Of a stretch of DNA of 64,000 bases, positions 1 through 12,100 are shown in pieces. This DNA is from Ciona intestinalis (Eukaryota > Chordata > Ascidiacea > Phlebobranchia > Cionidae), in the NCBI RefSeq assembly GCF_000224145.3, contig NW_004190502.1, forward strand, positions 1 to 64,000, written 5' to 3'. A program made the position numbers and the translations under genes. Each line of letters begins with the position of its first letter. Position 1 is the first letter of the stretch. The notes beneath the pieces were generated by a model, which did no database searches, was not told the origin of the DNA, and saw only the letters and a program-made list of their open reading frames with translations.

Positions 1-23
1 TGTTACTATTATAGGGGTCTGGA

Positions 24-135
24 CAACACAGGAAATTGCTTCAACCCAGTGGTCACTAATGGCTTGTCCAAATTATCAGCCAGAAATAAAACAATCACTC
101 ACAAAGTTACATACGTGGTAACTTGTAAGCGCCAC
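24..135 (+). repeat. SINE-like dispersed repeat, 3' part
   Basis: The stretch carries the segment 'cccagtggtcactaatggct' followed by a 'cacaaagttacatacgtggt' end. The same segments recur near 880-1040, 8690-8780, 22765-22880, 32345-32460, 34395-34530, and inverted near 40640-40735 and 62578-62668. It lies in the first intron of the PIN1-like gene. Confidence 0.6.
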
Positions 136-161
136 ACGAGGATAAACAACTTTAAACCGAC

Positions 162-219
162 CTGAGCTTCTGCTTTCCTTTTTAATCCAACCATCAGGCA
201 GAGGGCTCATGGAATCCAT
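162..219 (-). CDS. PIN1-like peptidyl-prolyl isomerase, first exon only (partial)
   Basis: Read on the minus strand, an ATG at 219 opens a short frame that ends at a GT donor just left of 162 (phase 1). It encodes about 19 residues containing LPDGWIKKESRSS. This matches the start of the WW domain of PIN1-type prolyl isomerases, which carries an LPPGWEK...SRSSG pattern near the N terminus. PIN1 isomerises phospho-Ser/Thr-Pro bonds in the nucleus. Only this exon is in the window; the rest of the WW domain and the catalytic domain would lie beyond the left edge. The call rests on about 13 residues; another WW protein, or an MBD-type domain with a similar LPxGW start, cannot be excluded. Confidence 0.45.
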
Positions 220-505
220 CGCTAAATAATTTCAACAAAATATTTTCATTTTATAACATTTCTATGTAAACTTGCTTGGCGTTTAAAACCTATGATACCT
301 GGGTGCGAATCGGGGAGAAAATAAATGTTTGTTGGAATTCACGCGCGTTTAAAGCTACGTCATTCTTAATTACGTCATGTATTACGTCACGAGAATCATA
401 GTTTACGGAAACATCACAAATATGCATAGTTACGTAAATATAAAATCAAAATAAACAAAATATTGCACTCTTGGTTTTGGCGGGAATTATCTGGCTTCTG
501 ATTGG
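220..505. other. Intergenic spacer between PIN1-like and sphingomyelinase genes
   Basis: AT-rich DNA between the stop of the sphingomyelinase gene and the ATG of the PIN1-like gene, both on the minus strand. It would hold the promoter of the latter. Several ACGT cores (TTACGTCA, TTACGTAA-like) are visible between 355 and 440. I see no coding exon. Confidence 0.5.
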
Positions 506-3500
506 TTAACAGAAACTGTTGTCATCAGCACGAAATGTTTTGATGTCACAAAGGGTTGATTGTTTGCATGTGACGTCACAATCGGATAAATCTTCCATCT
601 TAGTAATGTGATTGTGATATGATTGAAACAATTGTTCATCGGAATCAAATCTGGAATGTGGATTCATGTTAAACAATGAACATTATGACATCATAATCAC
701 CATAGCTACCTATCAACCAATTTTTTTAACTCTGGTGGGGTTAGATTAATGACATCATAATCATCAACAAAGGAATATTCGCGTTGCCACGTCGCTTCAC
801 CTCTCATGTTGGCGTCTATGAATAAAGTTCATTGTGATGTAACAACCTTTGTATTGTTAGTATCAGTTTGAAGTTAGAGAGTCCAGGTTCAAGGCTCGTT
901 GCTGCTACCATTGTGGGCGTATGTGTCCNTTGGGCAAGACACTTAACGACAATTGCTCCTACCCAGTGGTCACTAATGGGTTAAATTATCAGCCATACAA
1001 AACACCATCACCCACAAAGTAACATACGTGGTAACTACAGAGGTGAACAATACAAAACACAATAACAAAGTTAGTTAACAACTTGGACCTCAATAGGTGG
1101 TAACCCGACCTGTTATGTTAAGATAATAACTTTCCCCGTCCAACAACGAATACCTCGACCCCTCATATTCACCCTCCATCGTATAAATACGATACCCAGA
1201 GTTAAGATTTGAGTAAGTCGTGAACCCCGGTCCGATCAAGCCAATCGCGCTTACCCGATCCTCTTGTGTGATGTCATTATATTACATCATTTCATCCTGT
1301 GATGAAGGGTGAGGGTCGGTAATTAGTTAAAGTTCGGACATATCAATTTAATTAGAATTGGAATCTTTAATTTATAACAATAACTTATACATGTATGATG
1401 CATCTTCAATCACCGTAGGATAGAATAAGTGACAAATTAAAATGAAAGACAGGTTTTAGCGACCAAAACACAGTCAATAAAACATGGCTTCGACTGAAAC
1501 ATATTAACGTTTATGTTTATACACCTAGCAGACATAAAGCAAGCCGTTTGTGTTTAATTATTCAAGTTGGCCCTTAAATAAAATTAATGATTTAAATTAG
1601 AGTTGTTTATGACTCACCGTGTGTGCGTGTCCGAACAATTGCGCAATAATGGTGTTCTGGTATCGATTGATGATTTCATAATAGTTATCGCTCCACGGCT
1701 TCATGCACCCGTCGGTCGGTCGATGAGAAATTATTAACACGTTCTCGTCGTTGTCCTCCGCCTTTTGATGATGTCATGATGGTGTCATTGTTGTAATACA
1801 ATAGATATACAAAGATGATATTTACATGCGTTTATGTTGTGGTGGTTAAAGTGTTATGCATCACATATTAACATGTTAATATGTATAGACAGATTGGTTA
1901 CGTATAATTGATTCCAGGGCATTCACACCCATGTTGCCTGGGTTATAACAAGCATACATTACACAACTTCAGGACATTACAAGTAAAAAAATAAAATGGG
2001 AAAAACAAACATAGTGTAACGATGACATCATGATGACATCACACATGATGACATCACACCCACCGCTTGCATTACACCGGCGAACCACTTAAGTTGTCCT
2101 TCAGGGTCAACAGCGTTCGTACCAACCAACAACCACCATGAATCATCGCTACAATAATTGGTGTTGAGGGAAACCACCCGTAACCCCGGTCGAATGAGGG
2201 TCGTGTAGAAAGCCCCCTGTTTAACAAACCCCATGTCTTCCTCGGGGATCCAGTTCGACCATGAGTCGTATAATGTATCGAGCAACCACTGGGTGTCAGC
2301 ACCGGGTTGATCGAATATCGAGTGGGGAGGGTACGAGTTGACGGGGGCGCTCTCGTGGTTGCCAACCGCAGCATACACTGGGGTAGCTGGGGTAAAATAA
2401 GGGGTTAGGCAGTGTATAATAGGATGGGTGGGGTTAAATAGAAGGGTTTACAAAGCTGAGGTTATTTTTCTCCTATTTGTAACAAATATTTTGTCCCACA
2501 CAACAGTTTTTATATTTCGAAAATATGTCGGCTTAACTGTGTAGAAAGGTTGTGGAAAACTGTTTTATAAAAAGGGGTGTTGATTACCTCAACCCCCCCT
2601 GGATCCGCCACTGCTCCATGATTATTAGTGGGCAAACTGGAGATTAATATTTAGTGTCTTGAAATAAATAGTTCGTTATATAAGCATATGTTACTTGGGA
2701 AATGTTTTTTCAATAAATCGGTCCATCGTTGTAATTTATCGATTTGATCTTCTTTCGTTTGATTCCAAACATTATGTGCTGGAATATCACCTGTATTCAT
2801 GTGGGTTAGTGGGGTGTATATGATAAAACAACATGAGTACCTGTGAATATAATGAAGTCAATACCATCATTGTTCGCCACTTGTGACATCATACTCTCCA
2901 CTGTGTTTTGTGGCATGTCACAATGCCTATAATCGCCCCACATACCAGCTGCGTCGCTTTCTGTGAATAAACGTTTAATTAATAAATATATTTGAATAAT
3001 GGGGATGCAAGTTATTACATATCTATTTGCTACTCTATTGGTTGGAGTTGGTTTTTGTTTGTTTTTATTACTTTGTTTTTTGACTAACACGGCGTTCATT
3101 ATGACATCACCTTGATCAGGAAGTGCATCGTTGTCACGACAACACAAAGGTTCGCGACACTTAGCCGTCCTCCCGGGTGCGTATCGTACGTCCATGTGCA
3201 TATCAGTGAAGAACAAGAACTTTAAGGTGGGGGTTCCGCTAGCGGGGTTCGTACGAGGTTTATACGGGGGCTGGGGGGTCGTTGATGATGTCACTACCCA
3301 GTTGGGGAGGAAATCGGCGGGCTTTCGACATTGATTTTTCAACAACCAATAGCAGAGCTGCGATGGAATGATGTTTAGTAAGTTATAAAAAACGTTATTT
3401 ACTCTCGTGTGGCGGGGTTTGCACAAGTTGCAAATGCTATGTGGGTAATAACGTGACCCCAAGTAACCGCCATGACCCCAAGTAACCCCATCTCACCTCA

Positions 3501-4061
3501 TCTGGTTGAAGATTAAACAAAACATAGAAAACTTCTTGCTTGAATTCCTCCACAGCTAACTTGCAAACTCGTCGGTCTTCGATATTACCCTACGTCACCA
3601 TTACGTCACTATATGACGTCATCAAAGTAATATATTACGACGTACCAACTCGCATACTTCCACAGCAATAGCAGTGATGACGTCTTCACCCCCGTTGCTA
3701 TGCAACAGCTTTTGTATGACGTCAACACCAGCCTTACACAATGTACACGTCATACCCGACTGCTCCACCAAGCGGTCGAGTTCCTTCTCCTTCTCCGGCC
3801 GCAAGATGTCGCCTTGACCAAGTATTTTGCGAAGGAACAATAGACCAACTTTCCTGTTTAACACGTAACAATTGAAATTATGAACAACAATGCATATATA
3901 TTGTTACATTGTTACATCACAGACCTCTTTAATTCATAATCCTCTGTGACGTCACTATCCTTCTCGAATTGCTGCACGCGTAACTTCCGGTCCACGACAG
4001 ATGTTTCCGCCAGTGCTGCCAGATACAAAACCAGCAGTGTTGCCAGCAATAAATACTTCAT
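506..4061 (-). CDS. smpd1-like: Acid sphingomyelinase (saposin-B plus metallophosphatase)
   Basis: Hydrolyses sphingomyelin to ceramide and phosphocholine in lysosomes or outside the cell. Exons read right to left: 3925-4061, 3646-3853, 3497-3589, 3111-3357, 2841-2960, 2695-2790, 2064-2388, 1618-1761, 1110-1260, 710-815, 506-650. Exon 1 encodes a signal peptide (MKYLLLATLLVLYLAALAE). A saposin-B domain follows (CTLCKAGVDVIQKLL). The phosphatase core shows TDMHMD, a PLCCR cysteine motif, TGDIPAHNVW, AVGNHE and FGHAHT, which are the metal-binding blocks of this family. The last exon encodes the usual C-terminal cysteine region (LSDCDVTCKQSTLC). The GHIPPG stretch of vertebrate enzymes reads SHRPTDGC here. 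About 15 residues expected after FGHAH are not found, so a small exon between 1260 and 1618 may be missing. SMPD1 rather than the SMPDL3 proteins is favoured because the saposin domain is present. Confidence 0.9.
880..1040 (+). repeat. SINE-like dispersed repeat
   Basis: A near full-length copy starting around 'gttcaaggctcgttgctgct' and containing 'gggcaagacacttaacgaca', the 'cccagtggtcactaatggg' segment and the 'acatacgtggtaact' end. It sits in an intron of the sphingomyelinase gene. The single n at 929 falls inside it. The family resembles the composite tRNA-related SINE described in Ciona; that identity is from memory. Confidence 0.65.
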
Positions 4062-4694
4062 GTTGAGTCTGCTGAAAACTGAACAAAGTGAAGATTTCGA
4101 GATTTATCGACTTTTATTATTTCGTCATAATTAATAATTAATTGGGTGTCAAATATTAACAATAGGAGCTACTGTGACGTAATAAATAATATTTGTATTG
4201 CATCATAATAGCTTGCAGAGCGATTGCAGCGATCACGTGACGACCTTTCGTCCATTGTTTCGTCATAATCGTCTCGAATCCATTGTTTCGTCACAGAGGA
4301 AGCTCATTGTGAGATAACAGATGTGTTGCTGGGTTATATTGATGGAATAAACGTTACTATGACGTAACAATGGTGGAAACAGTGGGAATTATTAGCCATT
4401 GTTTCTTAATAATGGAGGCGGTTTGTGATTGGTCTATATAGGGGGCGTTGTTTCCGCTGTTTCGTCACAATCAACGTTTTTCTGTGAACATGTAGATTGT
4501 TAGTTAACAATGCCGGTTGTTGGAGATAAATATTAGCATAGTTAGTGGTTTATGACGTCACAGTGCAAGCATTGGTATATAACAATGAGGTTGACGACAT
4601 TAAGTATTGTGACGTGTGTTGGGTAGCCAGCGATTGTTTCAATTGTGCTAAGAACAGATAGTATTATTACGTCATATATTACAGCATAGTAACC
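4062..4694. promoter_or_regulatory. Divergent promoter region between sphingomyelinase and hydroxylase genes
   Basis: The two start codons (4061 minus, 4695 plus) face away from each other across 633 bp. A TATA-like 'tctatatagg' lies near 4433 and a TGACGTCA palindrome near 4553, with further TGACGT half sites. No coding exon is seen. Core promoters are inferred from geometry only. Confidence 0.45.
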
Positions 4695-6137
4695 ATGGAA
4701 ACCGTTGATTTGTACGCGAAGAAGACAGGGGGGTCGGGATGGATGTTTTCATCAAAAACTTTCATCTTCGTGTTTTCATCAATATTGGTGGCGATGTTTG
4801 GCGCGGCTGCTCGCGGTGAAGTCATTGTCTTCATTGTTATGCTGTGGAAGAACTGGGAGGACTTCCGGTTTATTGGGGGGGAAGTAGCGGGCAATACGTC
4901 ACGTCCTGTGACGCAACCAACAACGGAAATGTCGTCATTGGATAAATATCTATCACAATACCACCTCCAGTTCGTATATTTTCACATCGCGGTCGCTTTC
5001 GCGGTGTCTTACTCAATCTTCATTGTTGTGGGGGGGTTCTTACAATGGTAACTATGACGTAATAAAATCATAGATGATTGTTAAGATTGTGACGTCACAG
5101 GTACTTTTATATAAAGCGTCGCGATCAACCCGAGACGTGGAAGTGTCAACCTAAAAGATTTCTCACAGCAAAGGTACATATGACGTCAATATGTTTGTGT
5201 ATGACGTCACAATCGATTCTATCCACAGAACGAACGTCACGAGATATTACTGGGGGCTTTCTGTTTATTCTGGGGTTCCATACTTTCAGGGTTGCTTGTG
5301 ACGTATATAAGTAATGGCGGGAAGGGATGCAAAGTGTATTATGACGTCACAGACTATGGATGGTTCTACTTTGTGACGACAACAATCTTCAACTTTATGT
5401 ATCAAGACGCCATCTCGTATTACTATCACAGGTATTGTAGAAGTATTATTACGTCATAACCCCAATAATGACGTCACTATCCCAAAGAATGCTCCATTAT
5501 CCTTTCTTCTATCGAAACTTCCATAAGTGGCACCATAGATACCACAGCCCAACCGCGTTCAGCGCTGTCGCGATGCATCCCGTCGAATCCATTGTCTTCC
5601 AGGTAATATAACATACTGTGACGTCACATACAAGTATAATGACGGCATAATACATTACAGTTATTATTGAATGTCCAAGTGTTCATTGTTCCCATGCATT
5701 ACGTCACAGTGGCTGGTTGTCAGTTGTATCTTTATTACTTCGGGTTGATCGACCATTCGGGTAAGTTTGACCTGTAGTAACCCCATATTCCGAATATACT
5801 TTATTGCGTTTATATTTGTTGTTATCTTTAAATCACGAATTTTATACTCATTGTGTTATTTGACTCAAAATGGCGACGACCAACTCTCACCCCCCCCATT
5901 CTAACCCCACCATACTCACCCCCCCCCCAACCAGGAATCGACATGGACTCGATGTGGCCATGGCAACCACCCGTTCGTTTCCATGACGACCACCATAAAT
6001 ATTTCCACGTCAACTTTGGCTTCAACACGATGTTGTTCGATCGTTACCATGACACCATACGTCACGTGAACCGGAAGTACGCGGAGAATATTTTCGGGGG
6101 CAAGGGCGCCCCTAGTGGCGAGAAGGAGCTTAAATAG
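4695..6137 (+). CDS. Fatty-acid hydroxylase / sterol desaturase superfamily membrane enzyme
   Basis: An endoplasmic-reticulum di-iron oxygenase type protein that would use iron held by histidine clusters to oxidise a lipid or sterol. Six exons join in phase: 4695-5047, 5101-5173, about 5229-5431, about 5488-5602, about 5712-5760 and 5935-6137, giving about 330 residues. Hydrophobic segments include FVYFHIAVAFAVSYSIFIVV in exon 1 and FWGSILSGLLVTYI in exon 3. Three histidine boxes are visible: YYYHRMLH across the exon 3/4 junction, FHKWHHRYHSP in exon 4, and RFHDDHHKYFHVNFG in exon 6. The substrate cannot be read from sequence; relatives include FAXDC2, C4-methylsterol oxidases and C5-sterol desaturases. 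The stop at 6137 follows GEKELK. Start chosen at the first ATG upstream of the first hydrophobic segment. Confidence 0.85.
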
Positions 6138-6963
6138 AATATTTTTATTCTGTCTGTTATGACCGCCCGTTGGCCGAGCAGACAAACGCTACTATGACGT
6201 CACGAACCGAGTAGCAATATTACGTCATAACCCGATGACGCGGGGGTTTCCCTGTTGAAAGGTTACCATGACAACCTGAGCCTGATTGGCTGTGACGGTC
6301 ACGTGTTATAAGGTGGGGTAAGATGGTTTTCATTCTATTATCTAATATTAAACAAAGAACATTCAAAGAAATATAAAACCGTATCCTCACGACTCTTATA
6401 GACCGTTGTTAATTGTCTAAAACACGATCAGGATATTACGTGATAACCATCTTCCCCCACAATGTTTTTAGTAATCGCAAGGTTACTTGAGGTCATTGAC
6501 CTTGGAATGTAATTCAAAGTCCAATTTATTGTGTTTGAATAATGGCCATTGTTGAAACAATAGCGCCGATGCTACCGATGTTTGTTTGTTCTGAATGCTC
6601 TTTATGACGTATCAAACATTCCATGACGTTTGCAAAATTCTAAAATTATTAAACAAATTAACTCAAAATATAATTGTTTAACGTATTGTTTTAAAACAAT
6701 GAGGTGTATATGACATAACAATGTCGAAACGATCGATTGTTCAACCAACCGTGACGTCATAGCCGGAGGGTTAATAGACAACGTCGCGTTGTGACATCAC
6801 AAACATTCATACCAAGTATCGCGTTATTCAATAGTTTGGTAACAATTACAATAGTAGCTTATATGACGTCACAAGCACGTAGCGAGAGGTTCATTGTTTG
6901 TTATTGTTGAGTGTATATGACGTCATAACGATTTAATAGACGTAACAATAGATTTAGTTCTCA
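6138..6963. other. Intergenic spacer with one MITE and TGACGTCA sites
   Basis: Lies between the hydroxylase stop and the sulfotransferase start, both on plus. It holds the MITE at 6311-6460 and TGACGTCA copies near 6193, 6753, 6863 and 6917. The promoter of the downstream gene is presumably in the right half. No exon seen. Confidence 0.5.
6311..6460 (+). mobile_element. MITE-like inverted-repeat element
   Basis: Ends are 'ggtggggtaagatgg' and its approximate inverse 'ccatcttcccccac'. The interior matches other copies at 13311-13498, 56333-56523 and 56856-57043 (shared 'gtatcctcacgact' and 'gaccgttgttaattg'). The family looks like a non-autonomous DNA transposon with a gtggggtaagatggg terminus. 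Confidence 0.65.
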
Positions 6964-8975
6964 ATGAAGAAAACATCTTTAAAAATTTGTGTTTGTGAAA
7001 AAGTATGTGTGACGTCACAAAGCAAACGCGATTCGAAGCACGTGACGTACAGGAGCTACCATCGAAATAAAAAATATTTTCTACGATTTCTATTATACCT
7101 TATGTTTACCCTATGGGTGATTCTATTGGTGCAATGTCACGTGGGTAGGAGTCACGTGATTACGAGGATCCAATCAGGTGAGATGACGTCATCAAGTGGT
7201 ACGTAATATGACATCATAACAACTTAAACAGCTTTCGCGCGAATTGGAAATTCGGGAAATTCCCCATACAAAGAACAACCAACGATTGAACAAGAAGACG
7301 ATTTCTTACGTAACAATCAGGTGGTTAGTGACGTCACGATCAAGATGCCGACGAAACATCATGACGTAAGAATCAAGCCACCCACGCGACATAATGACGT
7401 CAGAATTAAGACAACAACAACGAAGTATAATGACGTCAGAATCAAGCCACAAAAGGGGCATAATGACGTAACAATACTACCTTCAAACTACAAACAGGTG
7501 ACCTCTAGTAACCCCAACCCTCTTTTACAGCAATTGAATATAAAAATATTTACCCCCCGCAGCCGCCACCCCCCAACCCCCACTTCATATTCCACAACAA
7601 ACTACCCAAGAGTGGAAGTTCAACAATGAATAATATTATCAAGATTTTAGCAAAGAAGAATAAGTATTATTATCATATACCACGTCATCATCATGTATTA
7701 TGACGTCATTATTATAGATTCAATTATCTGAAAGCGGAATCCGGGGTGGTTCCCCTAAACGACGAGCTACCATTGGTCAAATATTTGGAGCGTAAAATGA
7801 CGTCACCATACTTCCTACTTAAGCACCATTATTGGTTCAATTTCACAAAGTGAGTTTTTGTGGGTGATTGGTTTATATGTGATGATTTGGACAACCTATT
7901 AGCGACCACTGGGTTGAAACAATTGCCGAGCCTCGATGCGTATATGTTGATGTGACGTAAAGTTTTTAGTGGGTTTAACAGCCAAGATTATTTTACGCTG
8001 TTACACTTTACTTAAAAGCGTTTTGTACGTTATGTTTATATGACCCCATAACCCCCTCCTCCCCAAGATACGGCAAGGAACAACCCACTTTCATCAACGT
8101 CATAAGGGATCCGGTTGAATGGTTCGTATCAAGGTTCTATTTCTCACGGTTTGGTTGGAAGCGGAAACCGGGGTGTCGTGATGCGGCGTGTAGTATGGAC
8201 GAGCATGAGTTTAATATGGTGGGTGTGACGCCATTGTGACGTCATGGTAACGTGGAATAAATGTGACGGAGTCAATAATGCGTTGTGAGGTAACGATTGT
8301 TGTTTATGCCGTAGGATGTTGACGATTGTGTTCGAACAAAGCACCCCCACTGTGTGACGTCACCATGGTTATACATACCGTACTTCTGTGGCGCAACAAA
8401 GGAATGCATAGAGTAAGATTATGACGTAATATTTACGCATTGTTTAATGATTATGACGTCAGAATGGCAAATGTGACGGACAAAGAGCGAAGTCTTGAAA
8501 CAGCGAAACGACATCTGGTTGAAGATTATCTTATGGTTGGAATATTGGAACAATTTGAAGATTCGTTGAATATGTTGGAGCTGGTGTTGCCACGTTACTT
8601 CAAGGGGGCTGTTCAAGTGTGGAAAAGCAAGGGTATGACGTGTGTGTGACGTAATTAATATGTTTTTATAACTATGTATTTGGGCAAAACAATTGCCTCA
8701 ACCCAGTGGTCACCAATGGATTGTCCAAATTATCAGCCATATATAAAATCACCCACAAAGTTACATACGTGGTAACTCCTACATATATACACACAGACGT
8801 CCAATACATACAGGAAGTGACGAAAACTTTGTCCCGGAAGTCGGTTTCACCGGAAACCCGTGACTACCTTGAACAGGGACCCCTCAAACAGGAAGTGACG
8901 TTGTACAAGTTCGCGCGTAAATTATTTAACGAGAAATTATCGAAACTGGGGATTGAACCCGTGACGTCAGAGTGA
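6964..8975 (+). CDS. ust-like: Uronyl 2-O-sulfotransferase-like Golgi enzyme
   Basis: Expected to transfer sulfate from PAPS to the 2-O position of uronic acids in glycosaminoglycans in the Golgi. Exons: 6964-7177, 7231-7497, 7563-7694, about 7720-7850, about 8068-8215, 8316-8412, 8463-8632, 8797-8975. Exon 1 gives a short cytoplasmic tail and a signal anchor (FLRFLLYLMFTLWVILLVQC). Exon 2 is a stem with DVRIK repeats. Exon 3 holds the 5' phosphosulfate loop (NKLPKSGSSTMNNI), exon 5 the FINVIRDPVEWF motif, exon 6 LYIPYFCGATKEC, and exon 7 LMVGILEQFEDSLNMLE followed by LPRYFKG. These blocks fit UST rather better than heparan sulfate 2-O-sulfotransferase. The exon 3/4 junction phase is not settled. 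A SINE copy lies in intron 7. A poly(A) signal follows at 9073. Confidence 0.85.
7330..7480 (+). repeat. Coding repeats built on the TGACGT core
   Basis: Inside exon 2 of the sulfotransferase, four loose repeats of about 36-45 bases each contain TGACGT(C/A)AGAATCAAG or a close variant and translate as HHDVRIK, HNDVRIK, YNDVRIK and HNDVTIL. The repeated core is the same palindrome that fills the surrounding noncoding DNA. Confidence 0.7.
7860..7935 (-). repeat. SINE-like fragment, inverted
   Basis: Contains 'gggtgattggtttatatgtg' and 'gcgaccactgggttgaaaca', the reverse of the common SINE segments. Intronic in the sulfotransferase gene. Confidence 0.5.
8690..8780 (+). repeat. SINE-like fragment
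   Basis: Contains 'cccagtggtcaccaatggat' and 'cacaaagttacatacgtggt'. Lies in the last intron of the sulfotransferase gene. Confidence 0.6.
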
Positions 8976-9037
8976 CGTCATTAATACTATGTCATCATTA
9001 GTTAATATTACGTCATATTGGCTTACACTGTGAGTTA

Positions 9038-9078
9038 TTTATTTCAAGCTGTTGACATAGATATAATATAACAAATAA
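9038..9078. terminator. Overlapping poly(A) signals of convergent genes
   Basis: AATAAA on plus at 9073-9078 lies about 100 bases after the sulfotransferase stop (8975). AATAAA on minus at 9038-9043 lies about 106 bases after the GPCR stop (9149). Each signal lies beyond the other on its own strand, so the two mature transcripts should overlap tail to tail. Confidence 0.6.
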
Positions 9079-9148
9079 ACGATTATGACGTCATTATAGA
9101 GGTTTGTTATTGATTGTTCGCATGCAAGGTTAGTTATGACGTAATAAT

Positions 9149-12100
9149 CTAATCACGTGATCGTTTGACGCGAATCGTCCCGAACATAGCGCTTCTTCCC
9201 TTTATGACGACACCAGTCTCTAACAATGCATTATATTATAAGACAACGCACATTATGACATAACTATGACGTACCTGATACAACAGTGGTGTTTGTGACG
9301 TCACCATCGGTCGCTGTAACCGCGATATCAGCGGCGCTTGTGATGAAACTATTATTGACGTCATATCCTCCTTTTTTACCCACCAATCCCCGCATGGTGG
9401 CGCCAACACCCTTCAAGGATAAGGAGGGGAATAGTTGTCGAAATTCAGGTTTTCTCCAACCCATTAATATGAAGATCATTACGCCCTGTGTGGGAAATTA
9501 TGAAGGTGTTCATCCTGGTGCATCTACTGTCATTATAACACGGGAGTTCTGTATGGTTTGTAGGTTGTAATAAAGTAAAGTGGGGTAAGATGGATACCGT
9601 TTGCAGTCTTTAACAAATAACAACGCTCTTTTAGAGTCGTGATGATACAGTTATAGTTCTGTAAATTTTCTTTGTCTACCACCACAAATGGGACGATAAA
9701 ATAGATTAATAACATGTACCATCTTACCCCCCTACCTGTATACTGCTGGTGACGGCGAACAACCATGACGTCACAGACTTAGACAATGGGTCATTCACGA
9801 CGAGTATGACGTAACCAAACACCCACGTGACCCCAAACATGGTTGCCATGGTGACAGCTATATAGCGCTCCCGGTGGTAGCTTCGCTTCTTCTTCTAATA
9901 GAAATAGTATATATATATTAGGTAGGGGTGACACGGTTTATCTGTTTTATCGTCTCATTTGGAAAAAAACACAGATTGTTTACAGAATTATTGAAAACTT
10001 GATTAGGAAATATTATAATATGTCTTGCTACCCATCTTACCCCACAGTAATATGTATTCAGCGCTAGATATATATGTGTATGTTGTGTAAAGTGTATTAG
10101 ACTCATTACATATAAAAATATCATAGAAACAATATTTTTACCTTGACTTGCTTTTTGAGTATTTTCTGCATCGTCATAATAAACAATATGACGCATGTGA
10201 CGTAACAAACGCCAACCGGAAGTAGGAAGCCGTACAATAGCGCCCCCTCGTGGATCCAACATTTATCTTGAGATCTGTAAGTTCGGGTGAAGTTTTCGTC
10301 TGTGGGGGGGTGTGTTAGTTGGTTACATTGTGACATGGGGCAGGGGGTAAAAGTGCCAATGGATCATTACAGGCGAAAAGGGTAAAAAGTACATCATAAT
10401 AATATTAACATATTTGGGATTAAGCAGTGAGGGAAGACGACTCCTAACAATGTTACTTGATGTTGACTACATTCTAGAGGTTACTCACATATAGTGGGCG
10501 GGGAGGAGTCGCAGAAACGATCTTCATCAACAGGAAGTGACGTCGGGAACGCGATTGACGCGCCGGAAGTTGCCCCAACAATGGCGACCGGAAGTAGATA
10601 CGCGAAAATCGCCGCTTGTAGTATTGTCATCTCTTTCGAGAACATCTGGAGTATAAAAATGTTTGTGACGTAATCATGATGACGTAAGCATCGATGACGT
10701 CACACTCACCATAGCAACAGCAGTATAGATGTTGAAACTATAAACGACCATCCACATCCACGTGACCAGTATAACGTAATGCATCGTCATAGCGACCGCG
10801 GTACATACGTCATCATTGTCTGTTCTAGAAACTCCCATTGTGAATATGACGTAGAACAATGCCAGGTTTGACGTAACATTGAGGAAAATCTTCGTCGGTC
10901 GAAGCGATCGAAGCTTTCTGTGACGTAATATAATTAACTATGGCCATTATGACGTCATAAACCCACTTGTTATGAAGATGCAGAATGATTGTTATGACGA
11001 GACAAACGATGGAAGTGACGCAACCTATTGTGCTGATAATCGAAAGTGTGACGTCACCATGGACTTTAGTGTGGCTCTGTGACGTAACAAGTTAGTAATG
11101 ACGTCATCAACACATGACGTCATAATCACCCACAATAATAATGGAGAAGCTTGTAAGATGGTTTGATTGACAGGTTGTTGTTCCTCTTATTCTGCACAAA
11201 CCGACATCCGACCAATCACCGTTGTCGTCCAAATATACACACTTCAAATGTGTCTCTAATACCTGGTGACGTATGTGGTGGTGACGTATGCAATGATGAC
11301 GTAAGTATGGATGACGTCACTTACCATCAAGCTTTCAGGAATCGCTCGTTTCTGATTGGTCGAATTAATCGCGTTGATTGTATACGTCACAGGACGAGAC
11401 AAATTGCTGATTGTGACGTCACTAACACTTGCGGTGACGATCTAAATTGATTATGACGTCATAACAAACCCCTGTGACGTAATACACAAGTAATACCCAC
11501 CCAACCGGAAGTATTCGTAGCATCGGGATCGTGGTGAACAATGAAGATTGTACGAACCGGTGTGACGTCACTATGTGTGACGTCATTCATCGCTTGCTCG
11601 TATACTTCCGCCGGAAGCATGACGTCAACGGGCGACAGGGAAATCCCGGTTGTTTGGGGAAACACCGGGTGGTAGGACACGTCACTGATGTTGAAATCTG
11701 ATTGGCTGACCTGGATCACGTGGTTATATTAGGTTGTTACGTCATGCATCGTGACGTCATACCTTGACAGCTACGTTGCTAGTGGCAACCTGAACCTGGG
11801 ATTCCCCCTCATCCAGTGTGACGTAGGTAGCGATGGTGTGCAGTGATTGGACGACGTTCGTCACGGTTGAGTGATTTAGTGACCCGGATATGACGTCAGA
11901 GGTTTCTACGATGTTTATGAGGGTGTTTGGCGACACCTGGTGGATAGTATGTTAGTGTGACGTCATATAGAGGTGCATGCCATCATACTATTGTATTGTT
12001 GGCTTTAGCGGCATATGACACGTCATCAAGGAAACCGATGACGTTTTCAACAACTGATGACGTTAACATGGTTAGGTGTGACGTCATCAATCGAAGTTTA

